From assembly GCA_027023115.1 (NCBI GenBank), contig JALVWZ010000114.1, forward strand, positions 1 to 13,987: DNA of 13,987 nt. The letters run 5' to 3'. Within the stretch, counting starts at the first letter, position 1, and each line of letters opens with the position of its first letter. Positions 6,567 through 13,987 of the stretch are shown here, piece after piece. Made by a program: the position numbers and the translations under genes. Source of the DNA: Thermaceae bacterium. Lineage in GTDB: Bacteria; Deinococcota; Deinococci; Deinococcales; Marinithermaceae. Under the pieces are notes generated by a model. The model made no database searches and was not told where the DNA came from. It saw only the letters and a list, made by a program, of their open reading frames with translations.

Positions 6567-7683
6567 ACGGCTCCCAGTCGCGCGGTTTTTCCGCTAGTCC
6601 CAGCCGCCAGGCTACCGCCGCGGCTACCCGCGCGGCGGCGCGGCCGTCGCCGTAGGGGTTGGGCGCGGCGGCCATGCTTGCTATCAAATCAGGGTCTTCG
6701 AGGACCTGGCGCAGTGAGCGCTCGAGACCGTCCGGGTCGTTGCCCACCAGCCGCAGGGCGCCCGCCGCCACTCCTTCGGGCCGCTCGGTGACATTGCGCA
6801 CCACTAGCACCGGCACCCCCAGCGCTGCTCCCTCCTCCTGCAGGCCGCCCGAGTCGGTGATTATCAGGCGGCTGGCCGCCAGCAGCGCCGCCATCTCGGC
6901 GTAGGGCAGGGGCTCGGTCAAGACGAAGTTCTCCACCCCCTCGAGCCGCGGCCTGACCGCTTCGCGCACCAGCGGGTTCTTGTGCAGCGGGTAGACGAAG
7001 GTCAGGCTCGAAAACTCCCGCGCCGCCCGCGCCAGCGCCGCCGCCAGCCCACTAAGGAGCGGCCAGTTCTCGCGCCGGTGCAGGGTAACGGTCACGTAGG
7101 GTCCCGGGGGCAATCCCGCCGGCAGGCGGCCGCGGGCGGCGGCGTAGCGAATCGCGTCGATACCCGTCTGGCCGGTCACGACGATTCGCTCCGGGTCGAA
7201 CCCTTCTTTCTTGAGGTTCTGCGCCGCCGCCGGCGTGGGAGCCAGCGCCAGGTCGGCCAGCGCGTCGGTCAGCTTGCGGTTGGCCTCCTCGGGAAAGGGT
7301 TCGTCCATTCTGCCGCTGCGCAGCCCCGCTTCGACGTGGCCCAGCGGAATGCCTTCCAAAAACGCCGCCCAGGCGACGGCGAAGGTGGTCAGGGTGTCGC
7401 CGTGGACCAGCACGTAGTCGGCCTTCAGGTCTTTCAGGGCGCGGGCGGCGGCGGGGACGATGCGCCCAAAGAGGTCGGGCAGTTGCTGGCGCTCGGTCAT
7501 GACCTCGAGGTTGCGGTCGGCCGGCACCGCGAAGGTGGCGAGCGCCTGCTGGAGCTGCTCGCGGTGCTGGCCGGTTAGCAGCACGGCCGTTTCCAGGTCG
7601 CCGCGGGCGGCCAGCTCCAGGTAGACCGGAGCCATCTTGACGGCTTCGGGGCGGGTGCCGAAGGCAAGGACGACCCGCTTCAA
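6565..7683 (-). CDS. wecB: UDP-N-acetylglucosamine 2-epimerase (non-hydrolysing)
   Basis: This soluble enzyme has 372 residues, the normal length, with the two Rossmann-like GT-B domains of the family. Signature motifs are [11 protein letters not shown] (9-19), HGDT (94-97), HVEAGLRSG (116-124), EPFPEEANR (128-136), TLHRRENW (200-207), TDSGGLQEE in the C-terminal domain, and NPYGDG near the end. The catalytic residues expected from E. coli WecB are present as D96, E118, E132 and H202. It interconverts UDP-GlcNAc and UDP-ManNAc to supply ManNAc for surface polysaccharide. The start is TTG 7683; GGGAGG lies 5 nt upstream, and TTGA overlaps the stop of the WecA-like gene by 4 nt, so the two are translationally coupled and probably act in one envelope-glycan pathway. 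Confidence 0.95.
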   Translation of the reverse strand: MKRVVLAFGTRPEAVKMAPVYLELAARGDLETAVLLTGQHREQLQQALATFAVPADRNLEVMTERQQLPDLFGRIVPAAARALKDLKADYVLVHGDTLTTFAVAWAAFLEGIPLGHVEAGLRSGRMDEPFPEEANRKLTDALADLALAPTPAAAQNLKKEGFDPERIVVTGQTGIDAIRYAAARGRLPAGLPPGPYVTVTLHRRENWPLLSGLAAALARAAREFSSLTFVYPLHKNPLVREAVRPRLEGVENFVLTEPLPYAEMAALLAASRLIITDSGGLQEEGAALGVPVLVVRNVTERPEGVAAGALRLVGNDPDGLERSLRQVLEDPDLIASMAAAPNPYGDGRAAARVAAAVAWRLGLAEKPRDWEP

Positions 7684-8774
7684 CCCTTCCTCCCGGCGCG
7701 GCGGCGGCGCCAGCTGGCGAAGGCCAGCAGTACGGCGGCGCCGAGGCCGCTGCTGATGGTTACCGTCCAGTTCATCCCCTGGGCGCGCATGGCGGCGGTG
7801 CCGGAAAGCAACGTCAGCGCCCAGAGGACCACCGCCACCCGATGCTGGTCCAGGCCGCGGCCCAGCAGCCAGTGGTGTAGGTGGTCCTTACCGGGGTTGG
7901 AAAGCGGGTTCTTGCGCAGCGCCAGCCGCCGCAGCACCACCTGGGTGGTGTCGAGGATGGGAATGGCCAGGAAGAGGGCGGTGGGCACCAGCGCCCAGAC
8001 CGTGCTCACCTTGAGGTTGCCGAGGATGGCGGTGGCGGCCAGCATGTAGCCGAGCAGGTAGGCGCCGGCGTCGCCGAGGATGATCCGGCTGGGGTGGAGG
8101 TTGTGGCGCAGAAAGCCGAGCACCGCTCCGGCCAGCGCCGCCAGCAGCAAGGTGGCGGCGGCCCGCTGCTCGAACTGGGCGCTGGCCGCCAGCAGGAAAA
8201 CGGCGGTTATCAGGCCTACTCCGCCGGCAAGGCCGTCCACGCCGTCGAGCAGGTTGACCGCGTTGGTCACGCCGACCACCCAGAGGACTGTCAGCGCCAG
8301 CGAGATGGCCGGGTCCAGCGGCAGGCCGAAGGTGGCGTCTATCCGCACCCCGCCGGCGAAGAGGAGGAGCGAGACCGCCACCTGCACCAGCAGCCGGAAG
8401 AGCGGCGGCAGCCCGAACTGGTCGTCAATGAAGCCCAGCAACACCAGCAGCGAGCCGCCCAGCACGATGATCACGATCTTCAGTAGCACGTCGTCGAGCA
8501 CGGTCGGCCGCAGGAGCAGCGCCACCAGCAGCGCCGCCGTCATGCCGCCAAAGACGGCCAGGCCGCCGACGTTGGGCAGCGGTTCGGTGTTGAGCCGCCG
8601 CTCGTTGGGCTCGTCGGCCCAGCCGACGCGCAGGGCGAAGCGGACCAGCGCCGGCACGCTGCGCCAGGTGATGACCGCCGCCACCAGGAAGGTGATTACC
8701 ACCGTCAACCAGCCGCCTCCCTGGGGGTTGGCGATTCCCAGGGCCTGCAGGTAGCGGAGGAGGAGGTTGGGCAT
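7680..8774 (-). CDS. WecA/TagO-like undecaprenyl-phosphate sugar-1-phosphate transferase
   Basis: This polyprenyl-phosphate glycosyltransferase of the MraY/WecA family has 364 residues from ATG 8774 and about ten or eleven membrane segments. Diagnostic motifs are present: [19 protein letters not shown] (53-71), D117-D118 in [19 protein letters not shown] (174-185), GDAG (234-237) and the His motif KDHLHH (296-301). It should transfer GlcNAc-1-phosphate, or a related sugar phosphate, from a UDP sugar to undecaprenyl phosphate on the cytoplasmic face, starting synthesis of an envelope polymer. Its partner, UDP-GlcNAc 2-epimerase, overlaps its 3' end. The start is uncertain: ATG 8774 has no Shine-Dalgarno and abuts a repeat, whereas TTG 8708 has GGGAGG 7 nt upstream and would give a 342-residue protein. 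Starts further upstream fall inside the repeat and are rejected. Confidence 0.9.
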   Translation of the reverse strand: MPNLLLRYLQALGIANPQGGGWLTVVITFLVAAVITWRSVPALVRFALRVGWADEPNERRLNTEPLPNVGGLAVFGGMTAALLVALLLRPTVLDDVLLKIVIIVLGGSLLVLLGFIDDQFGLPPLFRLLVQVAVSLLLFAGGVRIDATFGLPLDPAISLALTVLWVVGVTNAVNLLDGVDGLAGGVGLITAVFLLAASAQFEQRAAATLLLAALAGAVLGFLRHNLHPSRIILGDAGAYLLGYMLAATAILGNLKVSTVWALVPTALFLAIPILDTTQVVLRRLALRKNPLSNPGKDHLHHWLLGRGLDQHRVAVVLWALTLLSGTAAMRAQGMNWTVTISSGLGAAVLLAFASWRRRRAGRKG

Positions 8775-8783
8775 GGGTCGGTT

Positions 8784-8851
8784 CGTGGTACGTGGTTTGT
8801 GGTGCGTAGTCGAGCAGTCGGACTGCGTACTACGCACCACGTACTACGTAC

Positions 8852-8853
<2 letters not shown>
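8784..8853. repeat. 70-bp palindromic array of 7-bp units between upp and the WecA-like gene
   Basis: Ten back-to-back heptads fill 8784-8853. The four left ones fit YGTRGTN, the four right ones fit CGYACYW (roughly the reverse complement), and two central ones (8812-8825) form an inner palindrome. The core is a perfect 12-bp inverted repeat, GTGGTGCGTAGT (8799-8810) with its complement at 8829-8840. Inside it, GCAGTC (8814-8819) and GACTGC (8821-8826) surround one G. The array begins at the upp stop codon and ends 9 nt before ATG 8774. It could fold into a long hairpin in the mRNA, or be a dispersed intergenic repeat. Confidence 0.8.
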
Positions 8854-10340
<1,487 letters not shown>

Positions 10341-10346
10341 CCGAAT

Positions 10347-10352
10347 ATCATA
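10347..10352 (-). promoter_or_regulatory. -10 box of the kinase-upp unit, leaderless
   Basis: Read on the minus strand this is TATGAT, followed by 6 nt and GTG 10340. No Shine-Dalgarno is present, and the -35 region is weak (CTGAAG at 17 nt spacing). It lies in the 90-bp divergent gap 10341-10430 shared with the radical SAM gene. Confidence 0.55.
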
Positions 10353-10430
10353 AACGACCCCACACCGCCCTTCAGCGGCGTTCGTCCCGAAAGTCATCCA
10401 TTTCATCAGCGGCGCGCCAGGATAAGGTGT

Positions 10431-11555
10431 ATGCGCGCCGAGTGCCGCGAGGCCTCCACCCTGCTGCACCCCGACCCAGCCCACGTGCTCAGCTTTGACC
10501 GCGAGGGGCGGCTCTACACTTTCTACGACGACGGAGTGCTCTACAAGCGCGCCCTCGACAGCAGCCTGCACTGGCGGCGGCGCGAGAACGGTGGCCCGCG
10601 CGAGCGCGGCGTGCTGGCGGAGGCGGAGGCGCGGGCGGTTTACGAAAAGGTGCAGAGCCTGGTTCGCCGCGGCGTTGACGAACTCGAGCCGGAATGCGCC
10701 CGGCGCCTGGCCACCGAGGTCCTGCCCTGGACGCCGGAACGCATCATGGCCGAAAAACAGCGCTTCGACGCCGTTTACCGCCCCATCGCCATTCTGCCGC
10801 CCGACCAGTACTTTTCCATCGTGGTGCAGGCGACCGAGGGATGCACCTGGAACAAGTGCACCTTTTGCAGCTTCTACCAGGGGCGGCCCTTCCACGCCAA
10901 GAACGCGGACGAGCTACGCCACCACGCCCTGGCGGTGCGCGAGTTTCTGGGTCGGCAGTTGCTGCTGCGCAAGGGCGTGTTCCTGGGCGACGGCAACGCC
11001 CTGGCCCTGTCCCGGTCGCGGCTTTTGCCCATCTTCGAAGCGGTGCGCGAGGTCTTTCCGAACCGGGCCGTCTATAGCTTCGTAGACCTCTACAGCGGCG
11101 AGCGGCACGACCCCGCCGACTGGAACGAGCTGCGCCAGCTGGGCCTGCGGCGGGTCTACGTGGGCATGGAAACGGGGCTCGACGAGTTGCTAGCGTTTCT
11201 CAACAAGCCCGGCTCGGCGGCCGAGCTGACAGAGTTCGTGCGCGAGCTGAAGGCGGCCGCGGTATCGGTGGGGCTGATAGTCATGGTCGGCGTCGGCGGC
11301 CGCGAGTACGCCGCCCGCCACGCCGCCGCAACCATCGACGCGCTGGCGCAGATGCCGCTCGACGAAAGCGACCTGGTCTACCTTTCGCCATTCATAGAAC
11401 ACCCCGCCTCGCAGTACGCCCGCGACCGGCTCGAGGCCGGGCTGACCCCGATGAGCAGCGAGGAAGTAGAGGCCGAGCTGCAAAGGCTGACCTTGCAGAT
11501 TCGCGCCCTGGGAACGCGCGCCGCCCGTTACGACATCCGCGAGTTCATTTACTAG
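10431..11555 (+). CDS. Radical SAM protein with CX4CX2C cluster motif
   Basis: This 374-residue protein has a roughly 100-residue N-terminal region of no recognised family (HPDPAHVLSFDREGRLYTFY), then a radical SAM TIM-barrel domain. The cluster motif is ATEGCTWNKCTFCSFYQG with C138, C143 and C146, so four residues rather than the canonical three separate the first two cysteines. Later strands show LGDGNAL, RRVYVGMETG (the usual E-T-G after beta-4) and a glycine-rich VMVGVGG segment. It should hold a 4Fe-4S cluster and cleave S-adenosylmethionine to a radical; the substrate is unknown. There is no cobalamin-binding domain. ATG 10431 has a weak AGGA 8 nt upstream; GATAAG at 10421-10426 could instead be a -10 box. 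The C-terminal codons overlap the convergent membrane-protein gene by 11 nt. Confidence 0.85.
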   Translation: MRAECREASTLLHPDPAHVLSFDREGRLYTFYDDGVLYKRALDSSLHWRRRENGGPRERGVLAEAEARAVYEKVQSLVRRGVDELEPECARRLATEVLPWTPERIMAEKQRFDAVYRPIAILPPDQYFSIVVQATEGCTWNKCTFCSFYQGRPFHAKNADELRHHALAVREFLGRQLLLRKGVFLGDGNALALSRSRLLPIFEAVREVFPNRAVYSFVDLYSGERHDPADWNELRQLGLRRVYVGMETGLDELLAFLNKPGSAAELTEFVRELKAAAVSVGLIVMVGVGGREYAARHAAATIDALAQMPLDESDLVYLSPFIEHPASQYARDRLEAGLTPMSSEEVEAELQRLTLQIRALGTRAARYDIREFIY

Positions 11556-12621
11556 CCTGCGCGGGTTCGGGTCCGTAGAGGGTTACCAGCATGGCCAGTC
11601 CAAAGTAAGTGACCACCGCCAGGGCGTCGAAGAGGCCGCCCCACATCCGCCAGGGCGCCGAGCCCAGGTAGTCGCCGAGGACGCGGGCGACGAGCGAGAG
11701 GTGCAGCACCCAGAGGGGAACGTACATGGACGGGTGAAAGCGGATCCGTAGCCGCAGCACCGCCGGGAAGATGACCGGCGCGTGCCCGAAGACCATGGCG
11801 AAGGTAAAGCCAACCAGAACCATATGGAGGGGGGCGTCGTAGCTGGGGCCGGCGGGCACCGGCAGACCGGCCAGCAGCAGCCAGAGGCCGCCGAGCAGCA
11901 GCCAGACGTAGCCGGTGAGGAGGCTCACGCCCATGAACTTGTGCACTCCCTCCCGGTAACGGGTATTGACCCAGGCTATGTCATAGCGCAGCAGCCAGAC
12001 GGCTTGCAACAAGAAGCTGAGCCCCAGCAGGCGGGTTCCCAGATTGAGCTGCCACGGCATGATGACCAGACCCAGCAGGCCCAGCAGGATGACCACGATG
12101 ATGGCGCGGATGGCGGCGAGCGGTTTGGGGAGGAAGCGGGAGAGCTCGAGCCGCTCCCCGGAAACGATGAAGACGATGAAGGCCGTCCACCAGAGGCTTA
12201 TCACCTGCGGCGCCGCCCCCAGCATCCAAAAAACGTCGCCCACGAACAGCGAGAGCGCACCGAGGCCCATGGCGAAGGTAAAGTCGGCCGGTTGTAGCTT
12301 GTAAATGTAGGCCGCCACGGCCACATAGAGGGCGCCGCCGGCGGTGATGGTCAGCATTATCCAGCGCAGGTCGGCGTGGAACAAGAACGCCAGCCCGCCA
12401 ATCGCCATCAGCGTCGGGCCGGTGTAGGTCCAGGCCTTGCCCAGCCCCACCGCCCGTTCCAGGGCGATCAGGGTGCCAAAGAACGCCGCCACCATCAGCG
12501 GCCCGTGCAGGTGGGCCAGCCCGGCGGCCGGCAGGGCCCAGCCGATGCGCACAACCCCGGCCCAGAGCCCGGTGATCATCAAGATCACGCTCGCTACCAG
12601 TAGTCCTACGCGTAAGAACAT
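11545..12621 (-). CDS. Polytopic membrane protein with conserved-looking histidines, possibly NnrS/heme-copper-like
   Basis: This 358-residue, strongly hydrophobic protein has about twelve predicted membrane segments and no enzyme motif I can name with certainty. Histidines cluster at or in membrane segments: H37 and H39 in [10 protein letters not shown]266 in [10 protein letters not shown]280 in [10 protein letters not shown]296 in RFHPSMY and H307. The H-x-H-G pattern and the later GH-A-P-V-I-F-P segment recall NnrS-like or heme/copper-binding membrane proteins linked to nitrogen-oxide metabolism, but the match is by eye only. ATG 12621 is preferred over GTG 12627 because GGAGG (12627-12631) lies 5 nt before the ATG and overlaps the GTG. 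It follows the dsRBD gene by 19 nt on the same strand and probably shares its transcript. Confidence 0.65.
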   Translation of the reverse strand: MFLRVGLLVASVILMITGLWAGVVRIGWALPAAGLAHLHGPLMVAAFFGTLIALERAVGLGKAWTYTGPTLMAIGGLAFLFHADLRWIMLTITAGGALYVAVAAYIYKLQPADFTFAMGLGALSLFVGDVFWMLGAAPQVISLWWTAFIVFIVSGERLELSRFLPKPLAAIRAIIVVILLGLLGLVIMPWQLNLGTRLLGLSFLLQAVWLLRYDIAWVNTRYREGVHKFMGVSLLTGYVWLLLGGLWLLLAGLPVPAGPSYDAPLHMVLVGFTFAMVFGHAPVIFPAVLRLRIRFHPSMYVPLWVLHLSLVARVLGDYLGSAPWRMWGGLFDALAVVTYFGLAMLVTLYGPEPAQASK

Positions 12622-12640
12622 CTGCACCTCCCCCGGTCGC

Positions 12641-13099
12641 TCAACCGCTCAGACCCAGCTCTTCCAGCAACGACTTGTAAACGTCGGCGGCAAAGCGGGC
12701 CAGTTCCTCGCGGACGTCGCCCTTGACCTTTTGCGGCAGCCGGGCCTCGGCCACCCGCAGCGCCTCGGCCAGCACCTCGGGGTAGACGTTCCACTCGCTG
12801 GCCGTGTTTTCCGCGTTGGCCGGCCGCGACTCGCCGCGCGGCTTGCGCCGCCGTTTGCGCTTGCTCGGTTCCGCTTCGCCGTGACGGGAGCGCAGTTGCT
12901 CCAGCGCCAGCTCGGCGGCGGTCCGTTCGGCCTCGCGCTTGTTGCGCCCCTGGCCGGTGGCCAGCAGCTCCTCACCAACGGTTACGTCGCTGATGAAAAG
13001 CGGTTCCTCGTCGGTGCCGGTGCCGCGGGTCTCGAACTTGGGCAGGGGCAGTTTCTTGTTCTGGCAGAAGGCGTTGAGCGCCGCTTTGGGATGCGTCAT
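12641..13099 (-). CDS. Stand-alone double-stranded RNA-binding domain protein
   Basis: This small basic protein has 152 residues. Residues 1-70 form one dsRBD: an N-terminal helix ([11 protein letters not shown]), the beta strands with PKFETRG and [10 protein letters not shown], then [21 protein letters not shown]. Its K54-R55-E-A-E and A61-A62 match the K-K-x-A-E-x-x-A-A RNA-contact motif. A basic linker (about 79-89, [10 protein letters not shown]) joins it to a helical C-terminal region (about 105-150) that I do not recognise. There is no RNase III catalytic domain (no ERLEFLGD-type motif), so it is not a truncated Rnc; it presumably binds structured RNA. ATG 13099 is chosen because GAGG is 5 nt upstream, whereas GTG 13105 overlaps that sequence. 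It is divergent from the response regulator gene. Confidence 0.85.
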   Translation of the reverse strand: MTHPKAALNAFCQNKKLPLPKFETRGTGTDEEPLFISDVTVGEELLATGQGRNKREAERTAAELALEQLRSRHGEAEPSKRKRRRKPRGESRPANAENTASEWNVYPEVLAEALRVAEARLPQKVKGDVREELARFAADVYKSLLEELGLSG

Positions 13100-13144
13100 A
13101 GACACCTCGGAAATAGCGTTGTCGCCGCCTGCGCGGCCGGACGC

Positions 13145-13153
13145 ATTCTAGCA
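13145..13153 (-). promoter_or_regulatory. Extended -10 promoter of the dsRBD gene
   Basis: Read on the minus strand this is TGCTAGAAT, a full extended -10 element (TGnTAnaaT). Transcription should begin near 13138, giving a leader of about 40 nt. No good -35 is present at 17 nt, which fits an extended -10 promoter. Confidence 0.6.
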
Positions 13154-13174
13154 CGCGCGCGCGGCGCGGTTTTG

Positions 13175-13180
13175 TATAAA
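13175..13180 (+). promoter_or_regulatory. -10 box of the response regulator gene, probably leaderless
   Basis: TATAAA ends 9 nt before ATG 13190, the same spacing as at the MFS gene, and no Shine-Dalgarno precedes the ATG. The in-frame ATG at 13181 would lie upstream of the predicted transcription start and is therefore less likely. Confidence 0.55.
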
Positions 13181-13189
13181 ATGTACGGG

Positions 13190-13840
13190 ATGATCCGAAT
13201 ACTGATCGCCGATGACCACTCGCTCTTCCGCCAGGGGCTGCGTTCGTTGCTCGAGTCGGAACCCGATCTGCGGGTGATCGGCGAAGCCGCTAGCGGTCGC
13301 GAGGCTCTGCGCGCCGCCCTCGAGACCCGCCCCGACGTGATCCTGATGGATATTCAGATGCCCGGGCTGGACGGGGTGGAGGCCACCAAGGAGATCCTCA
13401 AGGAGTTCCCCGAGGCCAAGGTAATCATGCTGACCATGTACCGGCAGGACGCCTACGTTTTCGAAGCGGTCAAGGTAGGCGCCCGCGGCTACATGCTCAA
13501 AGACGTTGACGCCGGCGCGCTGGTGGACGCGGTGCGCCGCGTCTACGAGGGCGAGGTGCTGCTCGACTCCGAGCTGGCCGAGCAGATAATCCACGATTTC
13601 CGTTCCAAGCGCGACCTGCTGCCGCAGGCCCACCACGCCGAGCTGACCGACCGCGAGGTGCAGATCTTGCGGTTATTGGCGCAGGGCGCCACCAACCAGG
13701 AGATCGCCGACGACCTGGGCATCTCCGAAAAGACGGTGCGCAACCGCCTCTCCGAGATATTCTCCAAGCTGCACCTCAACAACCGCACCCAGGCCGCCCT
13801 CTACGCCATCCGCGAGGGTCTGGCGGACATCGAAGAATGA
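13190..13840 (+). CDS. NarL/FixJ-family two-component response regulator
   Basis: This 216-residue protein has a receiver domain (1 to about 120) and a LuxR-type helix-turn-helix (about 150-212). Receiver residues are intact: acidic D8-D9, phosphoacceptor D54 in [12 protein letters not shown]82 in IMLTMY and K104 in YMLKD. The output domain reads [36 protein letters not shown], a textbook DNA-recognition helix. It should be phosphorylated by a sensor kinase and then bind DNA as a dimer. No histidine kinase is encoded in the window; the divergent neighbour is the dsRBD gene. Its TGA overlaps the ATG of the next gene (ATGA), so the two are co-translated. Target genes are unknown. Confidence 0.94.
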   Translation: MIRILIADDHSLFRQGLRSLLESEPDLRVIGEAASGREALRAALETRPDVILMDIQMPGLDGVEATKEILKEFPEAKVIMLTMYRQDAYVFEAVKVGARGYMLKDVDAGALVDAVRRVYEGEVLLDSELAEQIIHDFRSKRDLLPQAHHAELTDREVQILRLLAQGATNQEIADDLGISEKTVRNRLSEIFSKLHLNNRTQAALYAIREGLADIEE

Positions 13841-13987
13841 CGCCGCAAGAGTTCCTGAAGGCCTTTGCGCCGGTGGCGGGCGACCAGGCCCGCGCCGCTT
13901 TTCTGGTGGAGTACTTTAGCGGTCGCGGTGAAGAAGTACGCACCGACGAGGTCGGCAACGTCATCGTCGGCTCCGGGCCGCTGGCCC
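13837..13987 (+). CDS. N-terminus of a possible metallopeptidase (M20/M28/M42-like), cut by the window end
   Basis: The frame starts at ATG 13837, inside the response regulator stop (ATGA overlap), and stays open to the window edge, giving about 50 residues. A leading helix is followed by a segment [16 protein letters not shown]; a D-E-x-G-N-V-I pattern near residue 40 is common at the start of M20, M28 and M42 zinc aminopeptidases and deacylases. The metal ligands would lie downstream, so the family is a guess from this short stretch. The overlap with the regulator gene implies co-expression. Confidence 0.45.
   Translation, partial: MTPQEFLKAFAPVAGDQARAAFLVEYFSGRGEEVRTDEVGNVIVGSGPLA

Noticed and set aside
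8775..8840. Longer start (GTG 8840) for the WecA-like protein
   Set aside because: Those codons are made of the heptad repeat and encode a polar, threonine/arginine-rich stretch unlike any family member.
10341..10895. N-terminal extension of the kinase frame to 468 codons
   Set aside because: It would run through the divergent gap and antisense to the radical SAM gene. The APH fold is complete from GTG 10340, which has a -10 box at leaderless spacing.
12437..13189. Extension of the response regulator frame upstream to 467 codons
   Set aside because: The extra part is antisense to the dsRBD gene. The receiver domain starts properly at ATG 13190.

Overview
This is a GC-rich chromosomal stretch in which every kilobase is coding. 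It most likely comes from the Deinococcota, and the Thermus/Meiothermus/Oceanithermus side seems the best fit. The pointers are a TAXI-type TRAP transporter, a free-standing dsRNA-binding protein, many GTG/TTG starts, and several genes whose -10 box lies directly before the start codon (leaderless mRNAs). The genus cannot be fixed from the sequence. I see no rRNA, tRNA, CRISPR array, insertion sequence or prophage.

Layout. (1) Positions 3-1612, plus strand, form a vitamin/cofactor operon: the C-terminal part of biotin-protein ligase, the biotin transporter component BioY (4-nt overlap) and a nicotinamidase-type hydrolase. It ends at an intrinsic terminator at 1625-1646. (2) A near-consensus promoter at 1659-1687 follows at once and drives a complete TAXI-TRAP uptake system: binding protein, DUF1850 protein and fused permease (1725-5208). 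(3) A strong hairpin and a perfect palindromic operator candidate lie before an MFS exporter-like gene (5287-6471). (4) On the minus strand, read from 10340 down to 6565, are a phosphotransferase-fold kinase, upp, a WecA/TagO-like lipid-carrier sugar-phosphate transferase and UDP-GlcNAc 2-epimerase. The last two should supply lipid-linked GlcNAc and ManNAc for a cell-envelope polysaccharide. A 70-bp palindromic array of 7-bp units sits between upp and the transferase gene. (5) Divergent from the kinase gene is a radical SAM protein (10431-11555) with an atypical CX4CX2C cluster motif. (6) A minus-strand pair follows, a small dsRBD protein and a polytopic His-containing membrane protein (13099 down to 11545). 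(7) Divergent from that pair is a NarL/FixJ response regulator (13190-13840), overlapped by 4 nt by the start of another gene that leaves the window and looks like a metallopeptidase N-terminus.

Most genes are ordinary housekeeping or transport functions with clear family motifs. The items that merit a second look are the heptad palindrome between upp and the WecA-like gene, the CX4CX2C radical SAM protein, the stand-alone dsRBD protein co-oriented with an unassigned membrane protein, the palindromic operator with no regulator gene nearby, and the consistent leaderless promoter architecture. I did not find convincing evidence of an undescribed multi-gene system.
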